A model generated the notes under the pieces. That model ran no database searches and was not told the DNA's origin. It worked only from the letters and a program-made list of their open reading frames with translations. From G965218495 sp965218495 (lineage in GTDB: Bacteria; Bacteroidota; Rhodothermia; Rhodothermales; Bin80), in NCBI GenBank assembly GCA_965218495.1, contig OZ244626.1:4526001-4590000 (forward strand): 64,000 nucleotides of DNA, given 5' to 3'. Of the stretch, positions 1 to 9,480 are shown in pieces; within the stretch, counting starts at the first letter, position 1, and each line of letters begins with the position of its first letter. Made by a program: the position numbers and the translations under genes.

Positions 1-808
1 CTTTGACGCCAAGGCTCAGGTCCATCTTGAATGATGGGTCGATGCGCGAAGGCAGGCCGAGCGCAAGCTGCTGCTCACTCTTGTTGTATATGAATCCCGG
101 TTTGATATCTGCGCTGCCGGTGACGCGGAGATCTACCGTATTTTTTCCAAAGATGGTCGTAAACCCGCTCTCGCGTCCGCCCGGCACTTGGATTTGCAGG
201 CCTACGCCGCCGCGCCGCTCATAGTCGCGCCGCTCCTGTCGGCGCTGAAGTAATTCACGCCAGTTGCGATCCAGGCTGGCTGCCAACTTTTCCTGGCGAT
301 ACTGCGAACGCGTGAGGGTGACGGGATAGCGGATGTCTCTACCCAGTATCTGTTCGCGGGCCGTGTACGTCATGCGCGTGGAGTCCAGCATCAACTGGTG
401 CCTACCTGGCGGCGTCGGCCCAAATGAGCGTCGCGTTGGCTCAAAGATGGACGCGACGCGTGGACGTAACCGCAGGGCCGACAGGTATCGGTCCGCGCGC
501 ACGATTGTGTCACCGGCTACCGAGTCGACCAGCGCGGTTAGAAGCGAGTCGTCCATCGTGCGCACCAGTGCACGCAAAGAGTCCACGCCCAACTCACGTA
601 TGAATGCAAGGAGTGAATCGACCTGGTACAGGCCCACGGTATCGGTATCCGCGCGGACGCTCGACACCAATCCTGCGCTGCGGCCCTGGAATTGGACGCG
701 CGCGAATTCGCCCTGCGCCGCAGAAGAGGCCAGACACAGAAGGATGGCCCCCGCAACGAGACTTGCCAGCCTGCGTAGCGGATGGTGGTGCCGCACGGTT
801 TCCTGCAT
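1..808 (-). CDS. sprA: SprA-type T9SS/gliding outer-membrane protein, N-terminal part (runs off left edge)
   Basis: An open reading frame runs leftward from an ATG at 808 to the window edge with no stop (269 codons seen). It begins with a basic stretch and a hydrophobic signal peptide (about residues 12-32, LVAGAILLCLASSAAQG). A low-complexity linker follows, then a segment around residues 215-269 with the pattern FGKNTVDLRVTGSADIKPG and IDPSFKMDLSLGVK. This alternating motif (ligand-free strand, then 'sadI..g..y.k...') matches the start of the repeated SprA/Sov region. In Bacteroidota, SprA is the very large outer-membrane translocon of the type IX secretion system, also needed for gliding. 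Only the N-terminus is present, so length and completeness cannot be judged. The assignment rests on motif memory and not on alignment. Confidence 0.72.
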   Translation of the reverse strand, partial: MQETVRHHHPLRRLASLVAGAILLCLASSAAQGEFARVQFQGRSAGLVSSVRADTDTVGLYQVDSLLAFIRELGVDSLRALVRTMDDSLLTALVDSVAGDTIVRADRYLSALRLRPRVASIFEPTRRSFGPTPPGRHQLMLDSTRMTYTAREQILGRDIRYPVTLTRSQYRQEKLAASLDRNWRELLQRRQERRDYERRGGVGLQIQVPGGRESGFTTIFGKNTVDLRVTGSADIKPGFIYNKSEQQLALGLPSRIDPSFKMDLSLGVK

Positions 809-981
809 ATGCTCTAAACGAGCAAGATTCAGTCAAGAAGTAGTCGCCGGTAGCAAGAAAGGTCTATGCGGTGTCCCTTTTTTTGACGCGATTTTGTACC
901 CTTGCAGGGCCGACTTGCGGCGTTTGGCACTTCTGTGTCAACGCAGAAATATTCGGTATGTTCACCAAAGAGTCTACAGCC

Positions 982-1440
982 ATGAGTCGTCTTTGCTTCC
1001 TGATAGCTCTTTTCGTCCTCGTTGCAGGGTGTGATGCACTTGATTCGTCTCCTGTCGATTCCGCCCCGGAAGAGGCGGCCATACGCGCCGTGCTCCTGGC
1101 GCAGCAGGCGGATTGGAATGCGGGGAATATTGAAGCCTTCATGGAGGGGTACGTCATGAGTGACACGCTCCGCTTCGTTGGCGCTTCAGGGGAGATCCTT
1201 GGTTGGGATAATACACTCGAACGGTACCATCGTAACTATCCGGATCGCATGGCGATGGGTATTTTAACATTTGACCTGCGGGACATCGATATGCTGGGGT
1301 CGCAGCATGCGACCGTATTCGGGGCGTATTCGCTGCAACGGGAATCTGACAACCCAACAGGTCTCTTCACACTTATTCTTACGAAAACGGAGGGCGGATG
1401 GCGAATCGTGCACGATCACACTACCGCCGATCAACCATAG
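982..1440 (+). CDS. Lipoprotein with NTF2-like (DUF4440/SnoaL) domain
   Basis: This 152-residue protein starts with a lipoprotein signal (MSRLCFLIALFVLVAGC; lipobox VAGC, lipidated Cys about residue 17). The rest fits a cone-shaped NTF2-like fold of the DUF4440 type: an N-terminal helix with ADWNAGNIEAFMEGY, a middle strand region, and a C-terminal GGWRIVHDHTT strand typical of this family. An upstream in-frame start at 871 exists, but only the ATG at 982 places the signal peptide at the N-terminus. It is probably an exported, membrane-anchored binding or enzyme domain; the substrate cannot be inferred. It ends 6 bp before the SDR gene, so the two are probably co-transcribed. Confidence 0.78.
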   Translation: MSRLCFLIALFVLVAGCDALDSSPVDSAPEEAAIRAVLLAQQADWNAGNIEAFMEGYVMSDTLRFVGASGEILGWDNTLERYHRNYPDRMAMGILTFDLRDIDMLGSQHATVFGAYSLQRESDNPTGLFTLILTKTEGGWRIVHDHTTADQP

Positions 1441-1446
1441 GATGCC

Positions 1447-2079
1447 ATGGAGCGTGTAGCTGTCATCACGGGTGCTTCCGGGCGGCTTGGCACCCGCATG
1501 GCTGAGCGTTTCCTTGTCGGCGGGTACGTGGTGGTCGGCGTTGGGACAGGCTGCGATTTTGAAGCGGATCTCACGGTGGAGTCCGAGGTGAAACGGGTTT
1601 TTGAGGAGATTGGGAACGACCACGGCACTATTTTTGCCCTCGTGCACACCGCCGGTATGTGGGGCGCCCAGCCGCTGGCAGAAACGACCTTGAAGGACTG
1701 GCAATTGATGATGGATGTCAACTTGACCAGCACGTTCTTGTGCTTTCGTGAGGCGGCGCGCCTAATGGGACAATCTGGCGGCCGTCTGGTGGCCATCACG
1801 TCGGCCCAGGGCGCCGATCGCGGAATCGCCAGACAAGCGGCGTATGCGGCAGCTAAGGCAGGGGTTGTACGGCTGGTCGAGGCGGCTGCACAGGAATACC
1901 GTGCGAGGGACATCACAGCGCACGCCGTGGCGCCCAGCGCCATTATCTATGGTGACCGTGATGCCGCCGGCGTGTCCGCTTCAGACTTGGTCGATGCGGT
2001 GCTCTTTCTTTGCGGTCCCGCTGGCGCATCCGCCAGCGGGGCGACTTGGCGCCTTTACGGAACCCGGGCAGGCTGGTGA
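1447..2079 (+). CDS. SDR-family NAD(P)-dependent oxidoreductase
   Basis: A 210-residue short-chain dehydrogenase/reductase. It has the cofactor-binding TGASGRLG near the N-terminus (TGxxxGxG form), a D-x-T-like segment after beta-3 (ADLTVES), HTAG for the usual NNAG, N-L-T at the alpha-4 Asn position, a catalytic Ser region (AITSAQG), and the YxxxK pair as YAAAK. The protein is slightly short for the family (about 250 residues usual), with an abbreviated C-terminal substrate loop, so the substrate is unknown. Its TGA overlaps the GTG of the next gene (GTGA), which implies translational coupling to the small membrane peptide and the symporter. Confidence 0.85.
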   Translation: MERVAVITGASGRLGTRMAERFLVGGYVVVGVGTGCDFEADLTVESEVKRVFEEIGNDHGTIFALVHTAGMWGAQPLAETTLKDWQLMMDVNLTSTFLCFREAARLMGQSGGRLVAITSAQGADRGIARQAAYAAAKAGVVRLVEAAAQEYRARDITAHAVAPSAIIYGDRDAAGVSASDLVDAVLFLCGPAGASASGATWRLYGTRAGW

Positions 2080-2225
2080 GTCAGGCCGATTCCAATATTC
2101 GCATTCTCCCCGCAGAAGATGCGGCTACCAGGCGCAAGTTCTGGCGGACGCTCGCAGGCGTGTTGGTGGTCCAGGCAGTTGCGCTAGGCCTCCTGTGGCT
2201 ATTACAATTGGTCTACGGTCTCTAA
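2076..2225 (+). CDS. 49-residue single-helix membrane peptide
   Basis: A GTG start at 2076 overlaps the SDR stop codon, and the TAA at 2223-2225 directly abuts the symporter's GTG. The peptide has a polar, charged N-terminus (about 25 residues) followed by one transmembrane helix (AGVLVVQAVALGLLWLLQLVY). Several sodium:solute symporters are encoded with a small partner such as DUF485 (YjcH with ActP) or DUF4212. By position and architecture this could be an analogous subunit, but no sequence family was recognised. The start codon was chosen because it gives zero-gap coupling and a compact product. Confidence 0.6.
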   Translation: MSQADSNIRILPAEDAATRRKFWRTLAGVLVVQAVALGLLWLLQLVYGL

Positions 2226-3857
2226 GTGCATTGGATTAACTGGTTCATTGTCGGAGTCTACCTGGTCTATGTCGTCTGGGATGGGCTGCGCCGCTCGCGT
2301 GACACCAAGCGCATAGAGGGGTACTTCCTGGCCAACCAGTCGCTGCCGTGGTGGGCGGTGGGCCTCAGCGTTATGGCCACGCAGCTCTCGGCTATTACGA
2401 TGATAGGGACAACGGGGCAGGGTGCTACTGATGGGATTCGCTTCATTCAGTTCTACTTCGGGCTTCCAATCGCAATGGTGATCTTGGGGGTAACGCTGGT
2501 TCCCTTCTTGCACGGCAGCAAGGTCTTTACGGCGTACGAGTTTCTGGAGCGAAGATTCAATGCACCGACGCGTTCGCTGACCAGCTTCCTTTTCCTGCTC
2601 TCGCGCGGCATGGCCTGCGGCACCATCATTGCCGCACCGGCAGTCGTTTTCTCAGCAATTTTTGGGTGGCCGCTCACCTGGTGTGTGGCGGCCATCGGGA
2701 TCCCGACGGTCCTGTATACCATGTTCGGCGGCATCCAGGCCGTGGCATGGACGGACGTGAAGCAGATGGTCCTGATTGTATTAGCGCTTGCGGCTGTGGT
2801 AGTAGTCCTCTTGCTCAAGATGCCGGTGAATCCGGACGATGCACTGCGCATTGCCGGGGCCACAGGACGCCTTCAGGCATTCGACTTCTCATTCAACCTC
2901 AATGAGACTTACACATTCTGGTCGGGCATCCTTGGTGGGACATTTTTGATGCTGTCCTACTTCGGCACGGACCAGAGCCAGGTGCAACGCTACCTGGCAG
3001 CACGCAGCATTGACGAGGCGCGTAGATCTCTGCTCATGAGCGCGTACTGGAAGATTCCGCTGCAGGGCTTGGTGCTGCTGATTGGGGTCTTGGTGTTCGT
3101 CTTTTATCTTTTTACGGTCCCACCGCTTTTGTACAACCCGGCCCATGAAGCGGAGGTGCGGGCGCAACACAGTCAGGAGTACGCATCGCTGGAATCGCGC
3201 TTTGGGCAAGTCTTTGCACAGCGCGAAGATGCCGCCTTCGCCGTTGCCATGGACGGCGCACCTATGGATGCGTTTGAGCGCCACGAAGCTGAGTTGACGG
3301 CGATCAGGCAGCAGGCGCTGGACTTGGCCAATACCACTACCGGCGAGCCCAGCCGTGACGTGAATTATATCATCCCGAGCTTCGCGCTCAGGGAACTTCC
3401 CGTGGGCCTTACAGGACTGTTCATCGCCGCGGTCCTGGCTGCGGCGATGTCCAGCATAGCAGCGGAGCTCAACTCGCTCTCCACAGCTACCGTGATCGAC
3501 TTTTATCGCCGCTGGGTGCGACGCGAGGCCTCGGATGGTCACTTCCTTATGGTGAGCAAGATCGCGACCGGGTTCTGGGGCTTGTTCGCGTGTACGGTTG
3601 CGACGTTTGCGGCCACGCTGGGCTCGCTGATTGAAGTCGTCAACAGGTTTGGATCATTCTTTTACGGCTCCATCTTAGGAGCCTTTCTCTTGGCCATGAT
3701 TCCTGCGGCCCGTGGGTGGGGAGCTTTTGTGGGGCTGCTGGCCGGAATGGGTACGGTGGCGGCCGTGGCGTTTGGCTTTCCAGATGTGTCCTTTTTGTGG
3801 CACAACGCGATCGGGGCCGTGACCGTGGTCGCCGTTGGACTCCTCGTGCGCCGGTAA
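2226..3857 (+). CDS. Sodium:solute symporter (SSS family)
   Basis: A 543-residue inner-membrane protein with about 13 hydrophobic helices. It shows SSS-family features: an N-terminal helix with GVYLVYVVWDG, then YFLANQSLPWWAVGLSV..TQLSA (first core helix, unwound region), FGGIQAVAWTDV, and late in the chain the segment AAAMSSIAAELNSLSTATV with a following DFYRRW. A hydrophilic loop of about 80 residues (roughly 300-385, rich in Glu, Gln, Ala) is longer than usual. The start is a GTG immediately after the stop of the upstream peptide. The substrate (sugar, amino acid, nucleoside or carboxylate) cannot be deduced. It converges with recR. Confidence 0.88.
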   Translation: MHWINWFIVGVYLVYVVWDGLRRSRDTKRIEGYFLANQSLPWWAVGLSVMATQLSAITMIGTTGQGATDGIRFIQFYFGLPIAMVILGVTLVPFLHGSKVFTAYEFLERRFNAPTRSLTSFLFLLSRGMACGTIIAAPAVVFSAIFGWPLTWCVAAIGIPTVLYTMFGGIQAVAWTDVKQMVLIVLALAAVVVVLLLKMPVNPDDALRIAGATGRLQAFDFSFNLNETYTFWSGILGGTFLMLSYFGTDQSQVQRYLAARSIDEARRSLLMSAYWKIPLQGLVLLIGVLVFVFYLFTVPPLLYNPAHEAEVRAQHSQEYASLESRFGQVFAQREDAAFAVAMDGAPMDAFERHEAELTAIRQQALDLANTTTGEPSRDVNYIIPSFALRELPVGLTGLFIAAVLAAAMSSIAAELNSLSTATVIDFYRRWVRREASDGHFLMVSKIATGFWGLFACTVATFAATLGSLIEVVNRFGSFFYGSILGAFLLAMIPAARGWGAFVGLLAGMGTVAAVAFGFPDVSFLWHNAIGAVTVVAVGLLVRR

Positions 3858-3868
3858 CGGGCGCTCCA

Positions 3869-4486
3869 CTATAGTGGGCCCCGGCCCGCGAGGGCGCGAG
3901 CAAGCGTCGCCTCGTCGGCAAAGGCCAGGTCACCCCCGATTGGCAGGCCGCGCGCCAGGCGCGTGACACGCACCTCAAATGGCATGAGGAGCTGGCCAAG
4001 GTAGTACGCGGTGGTATCGCCTTCCACGGTTGGATTGACGGCCAGGATCACTTCCCGGATCTCGTGTGCGGGGGATTCCTCCTTCGGGTTCATGCGGGCG
4101 AGGAGCTCGCGGATGTGCAAGTCGTCCGGTCCCACGCCATCCAATGGTGAAATCACGCCGCCCAAGACATGGTAAACGCCGGAATACTCTCCGGTTCGTT
4201 CCAGCGCGACGACGTCATTTGATTCCTCAACCACGCACACGACCCCATGGTCGCGTTTGTCAGATCGGCAAAGTGCGCAGGGAATCGTGTCGGTGACATT
4301 TTGGCAGACTGAGCAGCGCTTTGCGCGGTCCTTGACGGCCAGAAGCGCACTTGCAAGTTGTTCCACCTCACTACGCGACATCTTCAGCACATGGGCCGTA
4401 AGACGTTGCGCGGACTTGCGCCCAATGGTTGGCAGCTTGGAGAACTGCTCTACCAGTGATTCTACCGACTCTGACGAGTAGTACAT
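3869..4486 (-). CDS. recR: Recombination protein RecR
   Basis: A 205-residue protein of the expected length (about 200). It contains the N-terminal helix-hairpin-helix (LPTIGRKSAQRL), a four-cysteine zinc site (CSVCQN...CALC), and a Toprim domain (VVEESNDVVALERTGEYSGVYHVLGG). The C-terminal region has VTRLARGLPIGGDLAFADEATLARAL, the usual RecR end. RecR joins RecF and RecO in loading RecA at gaps. It is downstream of ybaB and dnaX in the conserved dnaX-ybaB-recR order. A perfect 12-bp palindrome (CCACTATAGTGG, 3866-3877) covers the stop codon in the 11-bp gap to the convergent symporter gene. Confidence 0.96.
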   Translation of the reverse strand: MYYSSESVESLVEQFSKLPTIGRKSAQRLTAHVLKMSRSEVEQLASALLAVKDRAKRCSVCQNVTDTIPCALCRSDKRDHGVVCVVEESNDVVALERTGEYSGVYHVLGGVISPLDGVGPDDLHIRELLARMNPKEESPAHEIREVILAVNPTVEGDTTAYYLGQLLMPFEVRVTRLARGLPIGGDLAFADEATLARALAGRGPL

Positions 4487-4509
4487 CTGCTCAGACGTGC
4501 CTGTGGGTT

Positions 4510-4830
4510 CTACCCGAGAATCCGATCCGGGTCAAATCCGGGTGGCGCGAGGCCGCCTATGGCTTCTCGCGTTTGCGTCCGTGCTTTTTCTGCGGCCGCT
4601 TCAAGGGCCTGGTTTAGTCCAGCCACCAGGAGGTCCTCCAACATGTCCATGTCGCCGGTATCAAGAAGCGCCTGGTCGATCTTGATTGACCTGATTCGCT
4701 GAGATCCGGTCGCCGTGACTGTGACCATGCCCCCACCGGACTCTCCGGTAACTTCAATGTCGCCAAGCCGGGCGGAAATGTCTGCCATAGTCTGCTGGAG
4801 CTTGGCCATCTTACCTAGGATGTTCATCAT
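4510..4830 (-). CDS. ybaB: YbaB/EbfC nucleoid-associated protein
   Basis: A 106-residue protein of the expected size. It starts MMNILGKMAKLQQTMADI and has the family's central GESGGGMVTVTATGSQRIRSIKID strand followed by MDMLEDLLVAGLNQALEAAAEKARTQ helices. This small dimeric DNA-binding protein is almost always encoded between dnaX and recR. The start is the first Met; a second ATG follows immediately. It lies 23 bp upstream of recR and 32 bp downstream of the dnaX stop, so the three are probably one operon. Confidence 0.95.
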   Translation of the reverse strand: MMNILGKMAKLQQTMADISARLGDIEVTGESGGGMVTVTATGSQRIRSIKIDQALLDTGDMDMLEDLLVAGLNQALEAAAEKARTQTREAIGGLAPPGFDPDRILG

Positions 4831-4862
4831 GTCGTTGCTGAAGTGATGGATAGGGCGCCTGT

Positions 4863-6707
4863 TTACCAGACCACCTCTGCGCCAAACTTCTCAACCAGCG
4901 CTCGGACAACGGGCTCGCCGCGCGTGCGCTGCCGTAGGTGGAGGCTCGCATCAAACGGGCGGTCGTCATGTTTGTGCTGTTCCTGTAATCCAGGCAAGAT
5001 CTCAAAGGCGAGTCGCTTGGGGCTGGTGCCACTTAAGTGCGCGAGTACTCCAACTAGGTCAGAGGCCCGATCCTCGCAAAGATTCTTGTGTAGCTCGCCA
5101 GGCACGCCAATGTGCAGCGTGTCATGCTGAAACTTATGAGGCTTTGAATGTTCGAGCAAGGACCCAATCTTGAGGGAGTCTTGCTTCACACGTTGCACGA
5201 ACTCCGGCCACAACTTCGAAAAGCGATGGACTTCTGCAGATCTGCCACCGCCAGCGGGGCTGGACACCTTGCGGTCGGGCTTTGGGTCCTGGGGTCTCTC
5301 CAAGGACGGTTTTCCAAAGACGGCTTCTTCTGTACTCGATTCTTGCCTGCGTTGTGCCCGAGGCTTGCGCGGCGGCACATTTGGCTCCTCAGCCGCCTCC
5401 TCCACAGGAGGCGGCTGAGGCTCGGATGCTGAGTCGTAGCCGCGTTGCACGTCCGTGTGCCCCCCCGCGGACGCACGGCGTTTGGTACTTTGTCGGATCG
5501 TACTGGCGGGAGCCTTTGGCGCAGGCGGATACGCACTTCGCGAGGGCAGCTTGCCGCCTTTTGCCAGCACGATTAGTTCATCAACCCGGTTTAACGCGTC
5601 GGTAAGCACTAGGGCATCCTGCATGCTGGCCATCTTAAGCAGCGCAAGCTCCAAGCGAAAGCGAGTATGGGTCGTGGCGGTGATGGTGCGTAGTGCTTCT
5701 TCGACGGCCATCATCAAGCGGAGCAGCGTAGTTTCGCTGAATGCACCACTGGCCAGCATGTACCTATCCCGCGTTGAGGCTGAAGCCTCTACTAGCGTAG
5801 GGTCTTGCAGGCTCTGTGCGACGAGCAGGTTTCGCAGATGCTCTGACAGGCCGCCAAGAAACTCTTGGACATCGTGCCCGCTGCGCATAAGCGTGTCAAC
5901 TAAGCGTAGCATGCCTGCACGACTCCGATTGGCCACATGGTCTGTCGCCGTAAAAAAGAATTCGACATCAACTACGCCGAGTGCCCCTGCGAGCGCAGCG
6001 TACTGCAGATCTGTTCCACAAAGTGCGATAGCTTGGTCAAACGCAGACAGTGCATCGCGCAGCGCTCCGTCACCCTTGCGGGCCAGCAGAAGCAGCGATT
6101 CTTCGTCAGCGGTAATGCTTTCCGCGGCACAGATTTTTTTCAGGTGTGCGACGATGTCCTGTACAGGGATTCGCCGGAAATCAAAGCGCTGGCACCTGGA
6201 AAGGATGGTGGGCAGGACCTTGTGCGGCTCGGTCGTCGCAAAGATAAAAAGTACATGCGGCGGTGGCTCCTCAAGTGTCTTCAGCAGCGCATTAAATGCC
6301 GGCTTTGACAGCATGTGAACTTCGTCTACGATGTAGACCTTCTTGCGGGCGCCCTGCGGCGGGAATTGCACGGTTTCCTGGAGCTCTCGAACGTCTTCAA
6401 CCTTGTTGTTGGAGGCGGCGTCAATTTCAAAGATTGAGATACTGCGACCCAGCTCGAAGTCTTCGCATGAACTGCAGGCGCGGCAGGGCTCCTGGCCCCC
6501 AGCGTCGCAATTAATAGCCTTAGCTAGGATACGAGCCGCAGTTGTCTTACCTACGCCCCGTGGCCCGCTAAACAGATAGGCATGCGCAAGCTTGTTCAGC
6601 CTCAGGGCATTCTGAAGCGTCTGCGCTACGTGTTGTTGTGCCACCAGTTCGCTGAACTGCTGCGGGCGGTGCTTGCGTGCTGAGACGAGATAGCGCTGGT
6701 TCGACAT
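4863..6707 (-). CDS. dnaX: DNA polymerase III subunit gamma/tau
   Basis: A 614-residue clamp-loader subunit. In order: KHRPQQFSELVAQ near the N-terminus, Walker A GPRGVGKTT (about 48-56), four zinc-ligand cysteines (C..C..C..C, about 69-82), Walker B IVDEVHML (about 127-134), sensor 1 IFATTEPHKVLPTILSRCQRF with the SRC motif, and the AAA lid and collar domains. A variable Pro/Lys/Arg-rich linker (about 395-490) precedes a C-terminal tau-like segment. No A-run frameshift site was obvious in the linker. The first Met (MSNQRYLVSARKHRP) gives the family N-terminus. It is the first gene of dnaX-ybaB-recR. Confidence 0.96.
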   Translation of the reverse strand: MSNQRYLVSARKHRPQQFSELVAQQHVAQTLQNALRLNKLAHAYLFSGPRGVGKTTAARILAKAINCDAGGQEPCRACSSCEDFELGRSISIFEIDAASNNKVEDVRELQETVQFPPQGARKKVYIVDEVHMLSKPAFNALLKTLEEPPPHVLFIFATTEPHKVLPTILSRCQRFDFRRIPVQDIVAHLKKICAAESITADEESLLLLARKGDGALRDALSAFDQAIALCGTDLQYAALAGALGVVDVEFFFTATDHVANRSRAGMLRLVDTLMRSGHDVQEFLGGLSEHLRNLLVAQSLQDPTLVEASASTRDRYMLASGAFSETTLLRLMMAVEEALRTITATTHTRFRLELALLKMASMQDALVLTDALNRVDELIVLAKGGKLPSRSAYPPAPKAPASTIRQSTKRRASAGGHTDVQRGYDSASEPQPPPVEEAAEEPNVPPRKPRAQRRQESSTEEAVFGKPSLERPQDPKPDRKVSSPAGGGRSAEVHRFSKLWPEFVQRVKQDSLKIGSLLEHSKPHKFQHDTLHIGVPGELHKNLCEDRASDLVGVLAHLSGTSPKRLAFEILPGLQEQHKHDDRPFDASLHLRQRTRGEPVVRALVEKFGAEVVW

Positions 6708-7282
6708 GGAGCGAGCGAGGTGCCAAGATGCAGTTCCGGCGGCCCGATAGCCGCAAACACAGGATACTCCTTGCCACCGAATTAAGGTTCATAATAAGTG
6801 GCACAATCCGGTGCTTGCAGAGTTTTCTGTGACGGCAAGCCGGTTGAAAGTCTACATCTGCCAACGACCTTGAGACCCCAGGGCCTTGCCGCATCCAGCA
6901 CAATCGCGGCTTCAAGTAGGGGGCACAATTCAGGTTTCATGCGCGGCAGAGGTCTATTGGGCTGCGGGCGTTGGGGTGACCCGCAATTCCGGTAGTCGGC
7001 TGATCCAGAGGGTCATGGCAGCATGGGCGTGCAGGGTATGCCTCGGTTGCGCCGCACTTTTTTTCCGCAAGCCAGTTAGCCACAACTTTTTGCCTGGTCG
7101 CGCCTGTGACCTCCTTTCTTCGCCCCTGCAATCCCCTGTAGTGGTTTCGCATGCCGCCCCGTCAAAGGGGACCGTCTCCTGACAGACGAAAACCGCCAGG
7201 TTCCGCATCAACGGCTATGGAGGAACCGGCGGCGGTGCATCCTTGTGCTACTGGTCATGCGCGGATCCAACGCGCGGCTGAT
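6708..7282. other. Gene-free stretch upstream of dnaX
   Basis: About 575 bp between the dnaX start and the end of the decayed permease. Frames on both strands are short and lack family character. I looked for an SRP RNA (often next to dnaX in Bacillus-like genomes) and for tRNA genes and saw neither. The dnaX promoter must lie at the dnaX-proximal end, where AT-richer sequence (about 6778-6800) is present. Confidence 0.5.
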
Positions 7283-8993
7283 CTAACTTGTCACGCGAAC
7301 CGTGATGATGTCCAGACCGTGGTACTGCTGATGCCGCACTGAAGAAGCGTAGTGGCGTAACAGGCGCAACGAAACGTTGCTTTCGCTGATCGTTTCAGTC
7401 AATTCGCCCAGCATCGCTAGGCGATCTTCCAGGTTTGCGCTTTCAAATACTGCCACAAACTCGATTTCCATTATCTTGCGTGCCGGGCGCACGGTAAGCA
7501 TCAAGTGCGGGGCCATGTCCGCCGGGTACTCCTTGCCCAGTTGCAGCAGGCACGCGAGCGCTTCTTCACCTGCGGAGCGCAATCGTTGGGATGCGTTCCT
7601 GTTCCAACCCATCCTGGAAGCCACGGCCTGAAGAAAAGCGTCGATTTGCGGAAATTGCGTGATATCGAGTGTCACCTCCAAGCACTCGCGCCGTCGTGCG
7701 ACCAGTTCGAGCAAGACGGTTAGCGCAATTGCCGTGACCGTGCCAACTGTCAAGCTGCTGCCTAACAGTGTGTCCCAAGGGTCGGGGAGCAGCCCCGCGA
7801 AAATATCTTGAAACTGCATGAACAGGCCTGCGACCAGCGCCACCCCTGCTACGATTGCTTTCTGCCTGTCCAGGCCGCCCTTTGCAAGGGTTCGCAACCC
7901 GCTAACGAAAAGTCGAAAAAGCGCGAGTAGCGAGTAGCAAGCAGGTCCCATGACCGGGCTGGGGATGGTATGCAGCGCGCCCGTAACCTTTGGGAAGAAT
8001 GCGACCACTGCGAAGGAAGCTCCCAAGGCATAGCCAACACTGCGGGACTTCATATCTGTTAGCGTAATGATCGAAGCTGTCAAACCCTAGTATCCTGTGG
8101 TAGGCGGTGAACCTGCAATTCCCGAAAGCAGCACGCCAATACCGCCGGAGTAGGTCTAGCCTTGGATTAGGCGAAAATCAATCGCTCGCTGCCCATCCTG
8201 CGATGCGCGCTGAACCACAGACGCGTCGCCAATACCCTTGATGGCTTGAACGAGAGCTATAATCAGAAACATGGGAAGCAATGCCCAGAAGCCTATGGTC
8301 GGTGTTAGTTTCAGCCCTGGTAGCCCGTTGTCGGGAAGTCCAATCCAGTGCGCTTCGGACACGAGTCGAAAGTCGTACAGGTTGAAGAATGCCGCGGTTA
8401 CGCAGCCTGCCAAGATTCCGATCAGAAGTGAACACATTTGCCAGGCTCTCGGCGTGCAAACGACAAAGAGCACGATGGCTATCAGCATAACTGCTACGAC
8501 GGCCGGATCTGCTCTAGCCCCCGCATTCTCGGGCGCGTTTCGCATTAGCGCGATCGCGAAGGGCAGAATCATGACAGCGATAAGCATGAGTGCCGTTCCG
8601 CTGGCAACCGGCGTTATGACGCGTCGAAGCATGGGCAGCCACCTCGTCACCACGACGTAGACGAGGGATGCAAGCACGACAAGACTAGCCAGCATGGCTG
8701 GACCACCCTCTTCCAAGGCGAGAGCCGAGACGGCAATGTAGGTAGGCGTAACGCCCGTTTGCGGCAGGTGCCCCCACCTAGTCGTCCTATCCTGGCTGCC
8801 TGCAGCGCAGTGACCAGGCCGATAACAATCAGGGTTGCAATGACTGCCCACGCAGGTATTGGCCGCCTTGGCCGGCGGCTCTGGCGGTGATAGCCACGAT
8901 CATCACCGCCATCGCCAGTACTAGCATTGCACCCTGGGCTAAAACGCCGAAGGTCAGCAACAGGGGGCGGCGCCCATTCACTTCGTGACGCAT
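7283..8993 (-). pseudogene. Decayed xanthine/uracil-type permease with C-terminal ATPase-like domain
   Basis: This is a broken paralogue of the intact gene at 50467-52269. From an ATG at 8993 the first 50 or so codons match its N-terminus, then a frameshift occurs near the second helix. A second frameshift around 8745-8760 enters the segment GVTPTYIAVSALALEEGGPAMLA. In-frame TAG codons then occur just after FRLIQG (about 8154) and before GLTASIITLTD (about 8085). The remaining frame to 7283 covers late membrane helices (AFFPKVTGAL, SPVMG) and the whole C-terminal cytosolic domain with LRSAGEEALACLLQLG and LLRHYASSVRHQQYHGLDI. The copy has at least two frameshifts and two stops, so no functional permease can be made, though the 266-codon C-terminal frame is open. 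Confidence 0.85.
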
Positions 8994-9480
8994 AAGACTA
9001 TTAACGAGCCAGCTAGAGGCGGGGATCTATTGACTTGGGTCGTTCGGACTCTGGCGCGGGTATCTAGTGGCTGTACAAGAATGCTATAATTACCTGCATA
9101 TCAGTAGTCTTGGGCGCAAAGGCCGGAATTGCTGTTGCTTGCGGCGCAATATCAGGTAGTCTGCATTGCCGCGAGGCTTTCTACGGGGCAGTCGCTGAAA
9201 TTCCTGCGCTGAGTTGGTTCCGCACATGTTGCGCCGTTTTTCGCTCCTACGCCAAATAGTCGGCGTGATTGGGTTTCTTCTTGCTCGCCATCTGTCCACT
9301 TTGCCGCTATTTGGAAGAATTGCAAGCCACAATTGAGCTTGGACACGCGCCATTGAATAGGTCAGGTTTAACCCCCGAACCAGAGACGATCTTTCGGCAG
9401 AGCTACGTGGGCTGCAGGACATCTATACGCACCGGAAGACCCGCAAGCAGGTACACGCGATCTTGAGTGAACGGGTGAGC

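Noticed and set aside
333..1034. Long plus-strand frame opposite the left-edge gene
   Set aside because: It is an antisense shadow of the SprA-type frame; its composition (Arg- and Ser-rich) and lack of a start signal are typical of such shadows.
6708..7282. SRP RNA or tRNA next to dnaX
   Set aside because: No conserved GGAAG/AGCA helix-8 motif or cloverleaf could be read on either strand.
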